NCBI GenBank assembly: GCA_008727115.1
Contig: CP044131.1
Span: 1,178,001 to 1,242,000, forward strand
DNA from: Comamonas testosteroni
GTDB lineage: Bacteria; Pseudomonadota; Gammaproteobacteria; Burkholderiales; Burkholderiaceae_C
Reading direction: 5' to 3'
DNA: 64,000 nt
Shown here: piece after piece, positions 48,141 to 57,938 of the stretch
Layout: each line of letters begins with the position of its first letter
Numbering within the stretch: the first letter of the stretch is position 1
The notes under the pieces: generated by a model
Database searches by the model: none
What the model was told of the DNA's origin: nothing
The model's input: only the letters and a program-made list of their open reading frames with translations
Position numbers and translations under genes: made by a program

Positions 48141-48947
48141 TCAGACTTGCTCTAAAGGCAGGCGCTGCCAGCCTTCAGGCGTCACGCGCAGCACTTCGGC
48201 GCGGTGTGTATCGGCATCGATATGCCAGTCACTCAGCACAATGCGCCATTGGTCGTTACCTAAAGCGTGGTCGGCGGGCTGGTGGGTGTGGCCGTGAATC
48301 AGCCAAGGCGCTTGCGCGGCCTGCATCCAGGTGGAAGTCATCTGCGCATCGGCATCCGCATAGGGGGCACCGCTTTGTTTGCGTTGCTCGCTTTCGCTGC
48401 GGGCCGACTTGCCAATCGCACGGCGCACGGCCAGCGGCTGGGCCAGTAACTGCTGCTGCCAGGCGGCAGAGCGTGAAACAGCGCGGAACTGCTGGTACTC
48501 CACATCGTCCAGGCACAGCACATCGCCATGGCTGAGCAGGATATTTGGGCCAGCCCAGTGCAGCACGGTGGGTTCGGCCAGACCCGTCATGCCGCTGCGG
48601 CGCAGAAACTCATCGCCCGCCAAAAAGTCGCGGTTGCCCGCCATGAAGAACAGCGGGCGCTTTTGTGCCGCTTCGCACAGCACCGCAGCACATTCGGCTT
48701 CAAAGCTGCCGGGTTCATCCAGCGCATCGTCACCCACCCACACTTCAAACAGATCGCCCAGCATAAAGATGGCGTCAGCGCTGCTGCGCTGCAGATAGTC
48801 GCGCCAGGCCTGCACGGTCTGTGGCTCCGAAGGCTGCAGATGCAGATCGGAGATGAAATCGACCATGCGCCAGTCGGGCACAGCCTGCAGCTGAGCCACC
48901 TCGGGTGGAGTGGTTCGGGGATCTGAACTCGACATGGACTCAGTCAT
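48141..48947 (-). CDS. lpxH: UDP-2,3-diacylglucosamine diphosphatase
   Basis: A 268-residue membrane-associated metallophosphoesterase that converts UDP-2,3-diacylglucosamine to lipid X in lipid A synthesis. The dimetal motifs are complete: VDFISDLHL, MLGDLFEVWVGDD, MAGNRDFLAG, ILLSHGDVLC and LIHGHTHQPADH. It is slightly longer than the usual ~240 residues because of a polar N-terminus (MTESMSSSDPRTTP); the ATG at residue 5 is an alternative start. It lies downstream of the cyclophilin genes on the same strand, separated by a GC-rich repeat. Confidence 0.92.
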   Translation of the reverse strand: MTESMSSSDPRTTPPEVAQLQAVPDWRMVDFISDLHLQPSEPQTVQAWRDYLQRSSADAIFMLGDLFEVWVGDDALDEPGSFEAECAAVLCEAAQKRPLFFMAGNRDFLAGDEFLRRSGMTGLAEPTVLHWAGPNILLSHGDVLCLDDVEYQQFRAVSRSAAWQQQLLAQPLAVRRAIGKSARSESEQRKQSGAPYADADAQMTSTWMQAAQAPWLIHGHTHQPADHALGNDQWRIVLSDWHIDADTHRAEVLRVTPEGWQRLPLEQV

Positions 48948-48995
48948 TTAAAAAGTGCGCAGCCTTAAAAACAATAACGGCCTCATGCAGGGACG

Positions 48996-49077
48996 GCAAG
49001 CAAGGGCCGCCCCGCAGCGAGGCCGTCGTCCCTCTCCGCGAAGCAGAGAGGGGGAAGGCGCGTAGCGCCTCAGGGGG
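48996..49077. repeat. GC-rich dispersed repeat, copy 2
   Basis: The pair of the copy at 28347-28440, sharing gcaagcaagggccg, cccgcagcga, gtcgtcc, gagagggggaag and ctcaggggg. Internal palindromes include GGCGC gta GCGCC and CCCTCTC…GAGAGGGGG. It begins 5 bp after the ppiB stop on the minus strand. Confidence 0.75.
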
Positions 49078-49082
49078 AGCGA

Positions 49083-49610
49083 TTAGATCGCCACAGCCTT
49101 GTCGATCACCACGGCGTCAAAAGGCACGTCGTCATGGAAGCCCTTGCGAGTGGTGCGCACTGCCTTGATGGCGTCCACCACTTCAGCGCCCTTGACCACC
49201 TTGCCGAACACGGCGTAGCCCCAGCCTTGGCCGGTAGGTGCAGTGTGGTTCAGGAAGCCGTTGTCCACGGTGTTGATGAAGAACTGAGCGGTGGCGCTGT
49301 GAGGATCGCTGGTACGGGCCATGGCGATGGTGTACTTGTCGTTCTTCAGACCGTTCTTGGCTTCGTTCTCGATGGGAGCAGCTGTGTCCTTTTGCTTCAT
49401 GTCAGCCGCAAAACCGCCGCCCTGGATCATGAAGTTCTTGATCACGCGGTGAAAGATCGTGCCGTTGTAGAAGCCCTGGTTCACGTAGTTCAGGAAGTTC
49501 TCGGTGGACTTGGGTGCGTTCACAGCGTCCAGTTCCAGGGTGATCACGCCTTGCGTTGCGGTGTCAGCCACGTTGATGGTCACGTGCAGTTCGACTTGTG
49601 GGTTGCTCAT
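49083..49610 (-). CDS. ppiB: cytosolic cyclophilin peptidyl-prolyl isomerase
   Basis: A 175-residue cyclophilin without a signal peptide. Catalytic region: [20 protein letters not shown] (Arg), then [21 protein letters not shown] and [18 protein letters not shown]. Compared with E. coli PpiB it is a little longer at the N-terminus ([16 protein letters not shown]). ATG 49610 is taken because the frame upstream is polar and lacks a ribosome site. The exported paralog lies 66 bp upstream on the same strand. Confidence 0.92.
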   Translation of the reverse strand: MSNPQVELHVTINVADTATQGVITLELDAVNAPKSTENFLNYVNQGFYNGTIFHRVIKNFMIQGGGFAADMKQKDTAAPIENEAKNGLKNDKYTIAMARTSDPHSATAQFFINTVDNGFLNHTAPTGQGWGYAVFGKVVKGAEVVDAIKAVRTTRKGFHDDVPFDAVVIDKAVAI

Positions 49611-49676
49611 GTCTGTCTTTCTTGAGGTTTGAGAGGAGGAGGCTGGCAGCACCAGGGCAGCGCAGCGCTTGTTGGT

Positions 49677-50261
49677 TTATTTGACTTCGGTGGCCGAGAG
49701 GATTGTCACCGCCGTCGTGGGCACATTCTGGTGCATACCGCGGTTGCCCGTAGCCACGGCGCGGATTTTGTCCACCACATCCATGCCTTTGATGACTTTG
49801 CCGAACACAGCGTAGCCGTGGCCGTCAGGCTTTGGGGCATTGAGCATGTCGTTGTTCACCACATTGATGAAGAACTGCGAGGTGGCCGAGTTGGGGTTGC
49901 CTGTGCGCGCCATGGCAATGGTGCCGCGGTCGTTCTTGAGGCCGTTGCTGGCTTCCAGCGGAATGGGCGCGCGGGTGGCCTTCTCGCTCATATTGGCATC
50001 CATGCCGCCGCCCTGGATCATGAAGCCGTCAATGACGCGGTGAAACACCGTGCCGTCATAGTGCTTGTCGCGCACATATTGCAGGAAGTTGGCTGCGCTC
50101 TTGGGGGCCTTGGCGTCGTTGAGCTCAATCACGATGTCGCCCATGCTGGTCTTGAGCTGCACCTTGGATTGCGCCTGTGCCAGACCTGGAGCCGCAAAAA
50201 CAGAAGCGGTCAGTGCAATGGCAGAGAGGGATTTAAGAATGTTTCGTCGAAAATTCAGCAT
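49677..50261 (-). CDS. ppiA: exported cyclophilin peptidyl-prolyl isomerase
   Basis: A 194-residue cyclophilin with a clear Sec signal: [20 protein letters not shown], cleavage near GLAQAQS (residue ~30). The catalytic segment is [20 protein letters not shown], followed by [21 protein letters not shown] and [17 protein letters not shown]. It is therefore a periplasmic foldase related to PpiA/RotA. A tandem with ppiB suggests an old duplication. Confidence 0.88.
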   Translation of the reverse strand: MLNFRRNILKSLSAIALTASVFAAPGLAQAQSKVQLKTSMGDIVIELNDAKAPKSAANFLQYVRDKHYDGTVFHRVIDGFMIQGGGMDANMSEKATRAPIPLEASNGLKNDRGTIAMARTGNPNSATSQFFINVVNNDMLNAPKPDGHGYAVFGKVIKGMDVVDKIRAVATGNRGMHQNVPTTAVTILSATEVK

Positions 50262-50413
50262 GTTGTCTTCCTGGGAGTGGCAGCCGACAGTTGCTCTTGG
50301 CCCGAGGCTTCAGAAACCTGTCATGAGAGATCTTGGGCGCTTGCTGGATTTTGCAAGCGCGTTGAATCATCGCAAGGCTTGTGGTGGCAGCAAATACACA
50401 CACGGCCCGCTTG

Positions 50414-51034
50414 TTATGGCGAGGTAGGCTCTGCTTCGGGCTCGGCAGCAGCAGGAGTATCGGGCTCCGGGCTGGGTGCCGAATCAGGTGTGGCGGCCGT
50501 GGATGAAAGGGAGGTGGCTGGCTGCAGCATTTCTTTGAGCTGCTTGAGCTTGGGATTCAGGTTGGCAGGGCGCCCTCCCTTGGATAGAGATTGCGCATAG
50601 GACTGATAGGCCAGACGCGCATAAATATCACCCAGGTTTTCGTGCGCAATGGCGTAGCTCGGGTTGTTGCGCACAGCACCTTCAAGCGCGGAGCGGGCAC
50701 GCTCAAGGTCACCTTGGCGGGCGTAAATCACGGCCAGGTTGTTGTAGGGCTCGGGCAGCTCTGGGTATTCCTCGATCAACTGGCGGAAAGCGGCGATGGC
50801 TTCTTCAGTTTTTCCATCATTGGTCAGAGCAATGGCGCGCAAGAAGCGCATTTGTGGATCACGTGCGTTCTTTGCCAGGTAGGTGTCGGCTTTTTCCAGT
50901 GCTTGCTGTGTCTTGCCAGTCTTGAGCAACTGAGAGACGTCCTTGTAATCGTCGGCGTAGGCACTACCGGCAGTGAGCAAAACCGTCAGGGCGGCTGCAC
51001 GGGCTGCGGTCATAAACAAGTTGCGTACAGGCAT
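50414..51034 (-). CDS. exported tetratricopeptide-repeat protein
   Basis: A 206-residue protein with a signal peptide (MPVRNLFMTAARAAALTVLL, cleavage near SAYADD) and about four TPR-like units: DVSQLLKTGKTQQALEKADT, MRFLRAIALTNDGKTEEAIAAF, PYNNLAVIYARQGDLERARSA and AHENLGDIYARLAYQ. The C-terminus is a Pro/Glu/Ala tail. It probably works in the periplasm as a protein-interaction scaffold; the partner is unknown. ATG 51034 is chosen over 51058 because it starts the signal peptide. It is divergent from cysS. Confidence 0.82.
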   Translation of the reverse strand: MPVRNLFMTAARAAALTVLLTAGSAYADDYKDVSQLLKTGKTQQALEKADTYLAKNARDPQMRFLRAIALTNDGKTEEAIAAFRQLIEEYPELPEPYNNLAVIYARQGDLERARSALEGAVRNNPSYAIAHENLGDIYARLAYQSYAQSLSKGGRPANLNPKLKQLKEMLQPATSLSSTAATPDSAPSPEPDTPAAAEPEAEPTSP

Positions 51035-51255
51035 GTAGGTGCTTTCATTGCGCCGCAAGAACGAGCCTGCGGCGGGAGCTTATACTGCAGGAATTGTAGC
51101 TGAGGGGTGTGCGGCGCTCGGGCGCCAGGCCGGGCAAGAATGTGTCTGGATAACAATGCACATTTCTCGGTCTCAGGGAATGGCAGGCACGGCTTATGCA
51201 TTGCAGTCATAGCCAGTGCTGCTGGTCGCCACCCTCTCTCCCTATTTAAAGATTC

Positions 51256-52641
51256 ATGAGTTTGCGCATCTACAACACGCTGTCGCGTGCACTGGAATCG
51301 TTTTCGCCGATTGAGCCGGGCCATGTGCGTATGTACGTCTGTGGCATGACGGTCTACGACCTCTGCCACCTGGGTCATGCTCGCTCCATGGTGGCCTTTG
51401 ATGTGGTGCAGCGCTGGCTGCGCGCCAGCGGCTACAAGGTGACTTATGTGCGCAATATCACCGACATTGATGACAAGATCATCAAGCGTGCGGTGGAGAA
51501 CGGCGAAACCATACGCAGCCTGACCGATCGCATGATTGATGCCTTGCACCAGGATGCGGATGCGCTGGGTATCGAGCGCCCTACGCTGGAGCCGCGCGCG
51601 ACTGAATACGTACCGCAGATGTTGGGCATGATTGCTCAGCTGCAAGCCAAGGGACTGGCTTATCAGGCGGGTAACGGCGATGTCAACTTTGCCGTGCGCA
51701 AGTTTCCTGGCTACGGCAAGCTTTCGGGCAAGTCGCTGGATGAACTCAATGCGGGTGAGCGTGTGGCTGTTGCCGACGGCAAGCATGACCCGCTGGACTT
51801 TGTGCTGTGGAAGTCGGCCAAGGCCGAGGAGCCTGCGGACGTGAAGTGGCAGAGCTCATTTGGTGAAGGTCGCCCCGGCTGGCACATTGAATGCTCGGCC
51901 ATGGGCTGCGAGCTGCTGGGCGAGAGTTTTGACATCCATGGTGGTGGTGCAGACCTGCAGTTCCCGCACCATGAGAACGAGATTGCCCAGAGCGAAGGTG
52001 CGACCGGCAAGCCATTTGCCCAGACCTGGATGCACAACGGCTTCATCAACGTGGACAACGAGAAGATGTCCAAGTCGCTGGGCAACTTCTTCACCATTCG
52101 CGACGTGCTCAAGGAATACGACGCCGAAACCGTGCGTTTCTTCGTCGTGCGCAGCCACTATCGCAGTCCGCTGAACTATTCCAATGTGCATCTGGATGAT
52201 GCGCGCAGTGCTCTGAAGCGCTTGTATACCGCGCTTGATCTGGTGGCGCCTGCCAAGGTGCAGGTCGACTGGACCAATGCGTATGCGGCTCGTTTCAAGG
52301 CTGCGATGGATGAAGACTTTGGCACGCCCGAAGCGGTGGCGGTGCTTTTCGAGCTGGCTGCTGAAGTCAATCGCAGCAAGTCGCCCGAAGTGGCGGGTTT
52401 GCTCAAGGCTCTGGGCGCTTGCCTGGGTCTGCTGCAGGCCGATCCAGAGTCGTTTTTGAAGGCTGGCGCTGAAGGCGTCGACGCTGCTGCTATTGAGGCG
52501 CAAATTTCTGCACGTGCTGAGGCCAAGGCTGCCAAGAACTGGGCAGAGGCTGACCGTATCCGCAAGGAATTGCTGGAGCAGGGCATTGTTCTCAAGGACT
52601 CGGCTGCGGGAACCACTTGGGAAGCTGCCGCTAAGGGCTGA
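51256..52641 (+). CDS. cysS: cysteinyl-tRNA synthetase
   Basis: A 461-residue class Ia aminoacyl-tRNA synthetase. The zinc/cysteine site begins [19 protein letters not shown], containing the HIGH-type HLGH at residues 38-41; further zinc ligands are in [10 protein letters not shown] and [18 protein letters not shown] is intact in [12 protein letters not shown]. The C-terminal DALR-type helical domain ends [19 protein letters not shown]. The length is normal. Confidence 0.96.
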   Translation: MSLRIYNTLSRALESFSPIEPGHVRMYVCGMTVYDLCHLGHARSMVAFDVVQRWLRASGYKVTYVRNITDIDDKIIKRAVENGETIRSLTDRMIDALHQDADALGIERPTLEPRATEYVPQMLGMIAQLQAKGLAYQAGNGDVNFAVRKFPGYGKLSGKSLDELNAGERVAVADGKHDPLDFVLWKSAKAEEPADVKWQSSFGEGRPGWHIECSAMGCELLGESFDIHGGGADLQFPHHENEIAQSEGATGKPFAQTWMHNGFINVDNEKMSKSLGNFFTIRDVLKEYDAETVRFFVVRSHYRSPLNYSNVHLDDARSALKRLYTALDLVAPAKVQVDWTNAYAARFKAAMDEDFGTPEAVAVLFELAAEVNRSKSPEVAGLLKALGACLGLLQADPESFLKAGAEGVDAAAIEAQISARAEAKAAKNWAEADRIRKELLEQGIVLKDSAAGTTWEAAAKG

Positions 52642-52691
52642 AACGGCATGCCATATCCCATCAACTGTGCGAACAGTGCGAGGACCTGTGC

Positions 52692-53528
52692 ATGAGCGCG
52701 GTCAAGCATCTGGACACTATGGATTTTGAGCAGTTGCCGCTGGTGGCGGACCTGCCTGTGCCCATGGGGCCGGCAGCGCCATTGCCTGTGGCTCCTTTAG
52801 GGGCCGCTGCCATGGCTCAGGCCGTTGCGGGAAAAGAGGCCTCCTCTATCAAGGTGACATCTGCGGCCAAAGTGCCCGCTCCCAAGATCGCTTTGAACTT
52901 GCCAGAAGGAGCGCCGGCTTACTGGGGGGATGCCTGTCGACAGCTCATGCGACGTGATCGTGTGCTCAAACGACTGATCCCGTTGCTGAGCAGTCAGGCG
53001 CTGCAGCCTTGCGGCTATCCGCAAGCCTTCGCCACACTTGCCCGTTCGGTCATTGGGCAGCAGATCGCACCCAAGTCGGCGAAGACGCTATGGAATAAAT
53101 TTTCCAAGCTGCCTCAGCACATGACGCCAGAGCAGGTGCTCAAGCTCAAAGTCGACGATATGCGCGCTGTGGGGCTTTCGGCCCGCAAGGTGGACTACCT
53201 GGTCGATCTGGCCTTGCACTTCACGGAAAACCGCCTGCACATGGATGAATGGGCGGATATGGGAGATGAAGCCATCGTTGCAGAGCTGATGGCGATCAGG
53301 GGCTTGAGCCGTTGGACGGCTGAGAATTTCTTGATTTACGCTCTGGGGCGGCCCAATGTGCTGCCGCTTGATGATGCCGGTTTGATACAGGGCATTTCTT
53401 TGAATTATTTTTCGGGTGATCCTGTCAGTCGCAGTGATGCCCGTGAGGTTGCCGAGGCTTGGAAGCCGTGGTGCACGGTTGCAACTTGGTATATTTGGCG
53501 CTCGCTCGAGGCGCAGCCTGTGGCTTGA
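52692..53528 (+). CDS. DNA-3-methyladenine glycosylase, AlkA-like
   Basis: A 278-residue HhH-GPD base-excision glycosylase that removes alkylated bases. After a Pro/Ala-rich N-terminus of ~75 residues come LARSVIGQQIAPKSAKTLWN, the MRAVGLSARKVDYLVDLA helix, the helix-hairpin-helix IRGLSRWTAENFLIYALGRP and the catalytic Asp in VLPLDDAGLIQG. The extended N-terminus has no match to the AlkA N-terminal TBP-like domain. It lies 50 bp after cysS and 60 bp before accA, likely one transcript. Confidence 0.88.
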   Translation: MSAVKHLDTMDFEQLPLVADLPVPMGPAAPLPVAPLGAAAMAQAVAGKEASSIKVTSAAKVPAPKIALNLPEGAPAYWGDACRQLMRRDRVLKRLIPLLSSQALQPCGYPQAFATLARSVIGQQIAPKSAKTLWNKFSKLPQHMTPEQVLKLKVDDMRAVGLSARKVDYLVDLALHFTENRLHMDEWADMGDEAIVAELMAIRGLSRWTAENFLIYALGRPNVLPLDDAGLIQGISLNYFSGDPVSRSDAREVAEAWKPWCTVATWYIWRSLEAQPVA

Positions 53529-53588
53529 TGACATCTGTCCACTGGCCGATTGCAAGCGTTGCAACAGGCTGGCACAAGGAGAAATACG

Positions 53589-54566
53589 TTGGCGAAAAAG
53601 AACTTTCTGGATTTTGAGCAGCCTATCGCGGAACTTGAAACCAAAATTGAAGAACTGCGCTATGTGCAGACTGAAAGCGCAGTCGATATCTCGGAAGAGA
53701 TTGATCAGCTCAGCAAGAAAAGCCTGCAGCTGACCAAGGATATCTACAGCGACCTTAGCCCCTGGCAGATCACCAAGATTGCCCGTCATACCGAGCGTCC
53801 TTATACGCTTGACTATGTGCGCGAATGCTTTACCGACTTTGTCGAAATGCACGGCGACCGCCACTTTGCGGACGACCAGTCCATCATCGGTGGCCTGGCA
53901 CGCTTCAATGGTCAGCCCTGCATGGTGATCGGTCATCAAAAGGGTCGTGATACCAAGGAGCGCACGCTGCGCAACTTTGGCATGACGCGCCCCGAAGGCT
54001 ATCGCAAGGCCTTGCGTCTGATGAAGACGGCCGAGAAGTTCAAGCTGCCCGTGTTCACTTTTGTGGACACGCCCGGCGCCTTCCCTGGCATTGACGCTGA
54101 AGAGCGTGGTCAGTCCGAAGCCATCGGTCGCAACATCTACGAGATGGCTCAACTGCAGACTCCCATCATCACCACCATCATTGGTGAGGGTGGCTCGGGT
54201 GGTGCGCTGGCGATTGCCGTGGCCGACCAGGTGCTCATGCTGCAGTATTCCGTGTACTCGGTGATTAGCCCCGAAGGCTGCGCTTCCATTCTGTGGAAGA
54301 CCGGTGAAAAGGCTCAGGAGGCAGCAGATGCCATGGGTATCACGGCTCATCGCCTGAAGGCGCTGGGTCTGGTAGACAAGATCGTCAATGAGCCTGTGGG
54401 TGGTGCACACCGCGATCACAAGCAGATGGGTGCCTTCCTCAAGCGCGCACTGGGCGATGCTTATCGCCAATTGACCGATCTCAAGCCCAAGGAGCTGCAA
54501 GATCGTCGCTATGAGCGCATCCAGAGCTACGGCAAGTTTGCAGATACCAAGGCAGACAACCGTTGA
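53589..54566 (+). CDS. accA: acetyl-CoA carboxylase carboxyltransferase alpha subunit
   Basis: A 325-residue alpha subunit of the carboxyltransferase that, with AccD, moves CO2 from biotin to acetyl-CoA in fatty-acid synthesis. Marks: [19 protein letters not shown], the crotonase-fold [25 protein letters not shown] region, [40 protein letters not shown] and [13 protein letters not shown]. The start is TTG 53589, set by AAGGAGA seven bases upstream and the typical (M)[11 protein letters not shown]; no ATG is better placed. In Burkholderiales tilS usually follows; here the integrated element follows instead. Confidence 0.94.
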   Translation: MAKKNFLDFEQPIAELETKIEELRYVQTESAVDISEEIDQLSKKSLQLTKDIYSDLSPWQITKIARHTERPYTLDYVRECFTDFVEMHGDRHFADDQSIIGGLARFNGQPCMVIGHQKGRDTKERTLRNFGMTRPEGYRKALRLMKTAEKFKLPVFTFVDTPGAFPGIDAEERGQSEAIGRNIYEMAQLQTPIITTIIGEGGSGGALAIAVADQVLMLQYSVYSVISPEGCASILWKTGEKAQEAADAMGITAHRLKALGLVDKIVNEPVGGAHRDHKQMGAFLKRALGDAYRQLTDLKPKELQDRRYERIQSYGKFADTKADNR

Positions 54567-55621
54567 TCCGGCTGGCTTGATGCTGCGTACGCACAATGGC
54601 TCCTGAGGGAGAAAGGGAGGCTCTTCCTTCAGAGGTAGCGAAATCGCATCGTATCACCTCGTTGGAATCCCCGGCTGACCCACGTCGGGCGCGGCGCTCG
54701 GTCTGATGTGAAAATCTGGCAGCAGGTTTGTTTTCTACCGGGATGCCCGTCCCTTCCGCTGGGTTTGCATTACATGGGGCGCCGGGAACGGTGTTAAACG
54801 GGCGCCTGAGAGCTTTTTCCTCTGTTGTGGTAGGGGTGGGGCTTGAGCTTGTGTTGATCCTCCTGCGGTGTTTTAATGCCGTGCCGGAGTTGGTTTGCAT
54901 CAGATTTGCGCTAAATTTGATGTGCGGTAGGTCATTGCGGCTTACATGCGGTTATCTTGATGGACGGCTATTGATTTGCCCCGGCATGTGTTGCCGTGCT
55001 GGCGCTGCCAGCTGTGGCATGATCTGCGGCCTGGGTGGCCCTGCTGCCCAGCTGTGCTGGGGCCACGCTGTCGGCTGGCTGCGCCAGCCTCGGCGCTTGG
55101 CCCATGCACTTGTGGCATGATGGCGGCCTGAGTGAGCCGTGTTGCCCTGGAGCGATGCGAAGCAGAGCGCGGCATGGGGCTGGCTGATGACAGGTCTTGT
55201 CCTGGTCATGCAGAGCGATAGCGATGCATGAATGACTCTTCTATCTCTCTCCTGTCTGTCTTGTCTATCCATCCCTTCGGGATATATCTATTAGACAGTT
55301 ATAAGAGATTGCTTAAAAAACAGGCAAATCAAGTGCCAGGGTCGAACCTCGTTTCAGTGGGTGAAATAAGGATGGTTTTCCCTCTGTGCGATGGTACTTT
55401 TCAGGCCATTTTTTCTGGTCAATTTGCGGGCCGTGGCGTGGTCGAATTTTGCAAAACTCAGTCGCAATTTCCGGTCAGTGACTACTAACTTGTTATTGCT
55501 ATCTATTTGATAGCGATAACAAATGTTAGCGGTGGCTCAATGTCCTTGTTGTTGCTGTATTTCATGCTACTAAAATTATAGCTATTGGGGAAATGGCCAG
55601 CGGTTACGCGTTTTGACCCGG
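54567..55621. other. 1.05-kb gene-free region, probable left part of the mobile element
   Basis: No ORF is supported. The stretch 54960-55200 is rich in short repeats: TGTGGCATGAT followed by GCGGCCTG occurs near 55012 and again near 55107, with palindromes such as CTGGCgctGCCAG and GGCTGgctgCGCCAGCC between them. At 55492-55520 a hairpin occurs. The repeats could be an origin for the rolling-circle Rep, but no nick-site motif is recognised. The junction with the chromosome is not defined. Confidence 0.45.
55492..55520. repeat. hairpin downstream of rep
   Basis: GTTATTGCTATC and GATAGCGATAAC pair over 12 bp with one G-T-type mismatch around a 5-nt loop; outer CTAAC/GTTAG can extend it. Possible terminator-like or origin structure downstream of the minus-strand rep gene. 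Confidence 0.5.
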
Positions 55622-56764
55622 TCAGTCTTGGTTAACCTGCTGCATGTCCTTGAATGCCTTGTAAACCCGCTTGTTCCAGCCGCTTTGTGCCGTAGCCTTG
55701 GCCTGCCGGATGTGCCGAAGCTCCATCTTTGCCCCTTCAATCTTGATGTTGTCGGCGCCTAGCTGGGCTGCGTACCATGCGTCAAGCAGTGCCGGTTTGC
55801 TCTTTGATTCCCTGGCATCCGCGCATGTTTCCTTGGGCATTTCATGCGTGGTTTGCAGTGCCCATCGTTGCATGGTTCCCAGTATTCCTGGCGCGATGTG
55901 GTGGGCGTACCAGCACTTGGCCAAGTTCAACCTTGCATGCTGCGCGGTGCTGGGGTCGCTGTCCAGTAGGTCGAGTACATCGTCTAGCGGGCAGGCACGG
56001 CCTAGCGCGGTCTGCTCCATGCGGAAACGGTGCTGATGCTCTGGCAGTGCCACCCCGTTGTCCAAGGTCTTGAAGTAAGCCCGGTGCTGTTCTCGGTCGT
56101 GCATCTGTCCCCGTGCGTTGCAGGTGGGGTCGTTTGTCTCGGCTTCGTTCCTTGCTTTCTTCGGGCAGTGCCCCATGTAAACGGAGCGCCCGCCCTTGAT
56201 GGCACGAACGATGGCGCTGCGGCGGTCGCCTACGATGCGTGCCTTGTCAGTGCGTAGTCCTGGCATCATGTACCGGCGCCCGACGCCTGCTGGCGATGGG
56301 CCGAGGCTTCCCAGGACTTCATGCACAAAGTCCCCGAAGGCTTCTCTTTGTTCGCTGGTGATTTCAGCTGTCGAGCGTGCCTTGCTGCGGGTGTCCCGAA
56401 CAAAGTCGATGCCATGTTCAGCCGCGTCAAACACGTAGCGCCCGTCACGCTGGTAACGGGCTGCGCCGACCCTGGCAATGAACTGTTCAATGCTCTCCCG
56501 CTTCACAGGATGCTTTAGCGGGTCGTGAATGGTCAGCCGTTGAACGGCGCTCTTCTTGCTGTGCTGGTCTTGTTCGATTGCCGTGGTTATCTTGAATGCG
56601 TTGCGCGGCCAGTGGACAGGCATTTGATCTTCAGTAGCCCTGGCCGTCTGGGCTTCGGACAGTTCAAAAACGACGTCGATGAAGTCCACATTGGCATGGG
56701 TCTCGAACTTGTGGACGGTCAGGAGCGCGTGTTCGTTGAGAGGCTGCGGCATGGTGCTGGTCAT
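55622..56764 (-). CDS. replication initiation protein, rolling-circle/filamentous-phage type
   Basis: A 380-residue protein. It resembles the Rep proteins of filamentous phages and related elements: an N-terminal strand-rich part (HANVDFIDVVFELSEAQ), then GRSVYMGHCPKKARNE and the hallmark AYFKTLDNGVALPEHQHRFRMEQ, in which the Tyr or its neighbours may nick DNA. The C-terminus is helical and basic. The assignment to the Rep_trans/phage replication superfamily is by pattern memory only. It is last in a minus-strand operon; its start overlaps the upstream gene by ATGA. No zot or coat genes accompany it. Confidence 0.65.
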   Translation of the reverse strand: MTSTMPQPLNEHALLTVHKFETHANVDFIDVVFELSEAQTARATEDQMPVHWPRNAFKITTAIEQDQHSKKSAVQRLTIHDPLKHPVKRESIEQFIARVGAARYQRDGRYVFDAAEHGIDFVRDTRSKARSTAEITSEQREAFGDFVHEVLGSLGPSPAGVGRRYMMPGLRTDKARIVGDRRSAIVRAIKGGRSVYMGHCPKKARNEAETNDPTCNARGQMHDREQHRAYFKTLDNGVALPEHQHRFRMEQTALGRACPLDDVLDLLDSDPSTAQHARLNLAKCWYAHHIAPGILGTMQRWALQTTHEMPKETCADARESKSKPALLDAWYAAQLGADNIKIEGAKMELRHIRQAKATAQSGWNKRVYKAFKDMQQVNQD

Positions 56765-57102
56765 GCCGGGGTGCGCTTTGCGGAAATCATGCGGGGAGGA
56801 AAGATGGGCGAAGCCAGCAGGCTGTCGTCAACGAGGTATTCCTTCGGCGATGGCAGCACGAAATCAACCATTGTTCGTGCGGTGAGGATGAACCTTGCCA
56901 TGTCAAGCTGCGAGTAAAGCGGCGTGCGGCCATCGTAGGCGCACGGCTCTAGTGTGAGATCGGAGCCTTTGAGGCCGTTGTCTCGCCTCGCGCTGCTCCA
57001 CATGTTGAGCATCTGTTGCCAGTCGTAGGCGTATCCAAGGTGTCGATTCAGGGCGGCTACAACGCCCCGGCGTTCGTAAAGTGTGTGCTTAGTGATTGCC
57101 AT
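56761..57102 (-). CDS. unrecognised small protein coupled to rep
   Basis: A 113-residue protein starting MAITKHTLYERRGVVAALNR. It has an amphipathic helical N-terminus and a central SQLDMARFILTARTMVDFVLP, which could be dimerisation or DNA-contact helices. The C-terminus is Pro-rich and basic. Its stop overlaps the rep start by ATGA, so equal dosage with Rep is likely. No family is recognised; a replication accessory or copy-control role is inference. Confidence 0.55.
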   Translation of the reverse strand: MAITKHTLYERRGVVAALNRHLGYAYDWQQMLNMWSSARRDNGLKGSDLTLEPCAYDGRTPLYSQLDMARFILTARTMVDFVLPSPKEYLVDDSLLASPIFPPRMISAKRTPA

Positions 57103-57170
57103 ATTGTTTTTCTTTGTGGCATTGGAGGGGCTGCCCTGAGCTTGAGTGCTGGGCAGCGTGGCATCTTGAG

Positions 57171-57605
57171 TTAGAGGCGCATCATTTTCATGGCGGCGTC
57201 GTGGGTGCTGTCGCCTTCGCCAAGAATGCCAGCAGGGTACATCACGACGCCAGACAGGCCCGCTTCTTCTGTGAAGAAGACAAAGGTTTCATGGTGGGCG
57301 GCGGGTCGTTCGTACCCGTGCCAGTCGTGATGCAGCTTGATGATCCCGTCCTGTTGGACAGGGGAGGACAGTTCCGGCGATTCCTTGAGATCTTCAAGGG
57401 CTAGCTCGTCCAGTTCGTTCAGGTCGTATGCGCCGCGAACAAGCCAGCCGCTTGTCTCTTGGCTCGGTGCGTGAACGTGGGTGAGTTTTTTGCCGCTTTT
57501 CCCGAGAAGCAAGACGACTGTCAGGCCTCTGTATTCAAGAGTGATGAGCTTGCGTGCAGCTCGCAGCTCGGCAGCGGCTGCGGGGGTGATTTGTTCGACA
57601 TTCAT
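57171..57605 (-). CDS. unrecognised 144-residue protein of the rep operon
   Basis: An acidic soluble protein starting MNVEQITPAAAAELRAARKL with strand-rich ITLEYRGLTVVLLLGKSGKK and a His-rich part (GIIKLHHDWHGYERPAAHHE) followed by TFVFFTEEAGLSGVVMYPAG. The His cluster might bind metal. AGAAGAA lies before the ATG. No family is recognised. It lies between the rep-coupled gene and the HTH-like gene on the same strand. Confidence 0.55.
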   Translation of the reverse strand: MNVEQITPAAAAELRAARKLITLEYRGLTVVLLLGKSGKKLTHVHAPSQETSGWLVRGAYDLNELDELALEDLKESPELSSPVQQDGIIKLHHDWHGYERPAAHHETFVFFTEEAGLSGVVMYPAGILGEGDSTHDAAMKMMRL

Positions 57606-57641
57606 GTAATTGTTCTTCTGTGTCGTGATGGTGGGCGGTGG

Positions 57642-57938
57642 TTATCGTTCGGCGCGGCGTTCTGCGAGCCAATTTGCAGCCTCTGCCGTCATTGCGGCAA
57701 GGCCAGCGCGAGCCAGTTCAACGTCGCGCACACGGGCAAGTTCTGCGGCATCAAAAAGGTATCGGGTTCCGATTCGGTGAAAGCGCACGCGGTAATGCAG
57801 CGGGCGGGCCTTGCGTGCGCCGCCGCTGTGACGGAGCCACTTTGACCAATGCTTGGCGGTGCGGATCGGTGCTTGCTGAGAAAGCCAAATTCCGGCAGCT
57901 GCGGTTGTTAGTAGCTCGTCACTGGATTCGGAAAGCAC
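57642..57938 (-). CDS. putative excisionase/MerR-like DNA-binding protein
   Basis: A 98-residue basic protein. AAGIWLSQQAPIRTAKHWSKWL resembles a helix-turn-helix, followed by a basic wing and RFHRIGTRYLFDAAELARV, the 'G-x-R-Y-x-F-x-x-x-E-L' pattern common in excisionases and AlpA-type regulators. It may control excision or rep expression. Its start lies within the upstream 77-residue ORF by 31 bp, in a different frame. Confidence 0.55.
   Translation of the reverse strand: MLSESSDELLTTAAAGIWLSQQAPIRTAKHWSKWLRHSGGARKARPLHYRVRFHRIGTRYLFDAAELARVRDVELARAGLAAMTAEAANWLAERRAER

Noticed and set aside
54597..54612. Similarity of AATGGCTCC near accA to the complement of the right-end sequence
   Set aside because: Only 9 identical bases and in inverted orientation, so it is not an attachment-site pair.
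55228..55488. 86-codon ORF in the left gene-free region
   Set aside because: No ribosome site, no family, and it runs through a region of short repeats.
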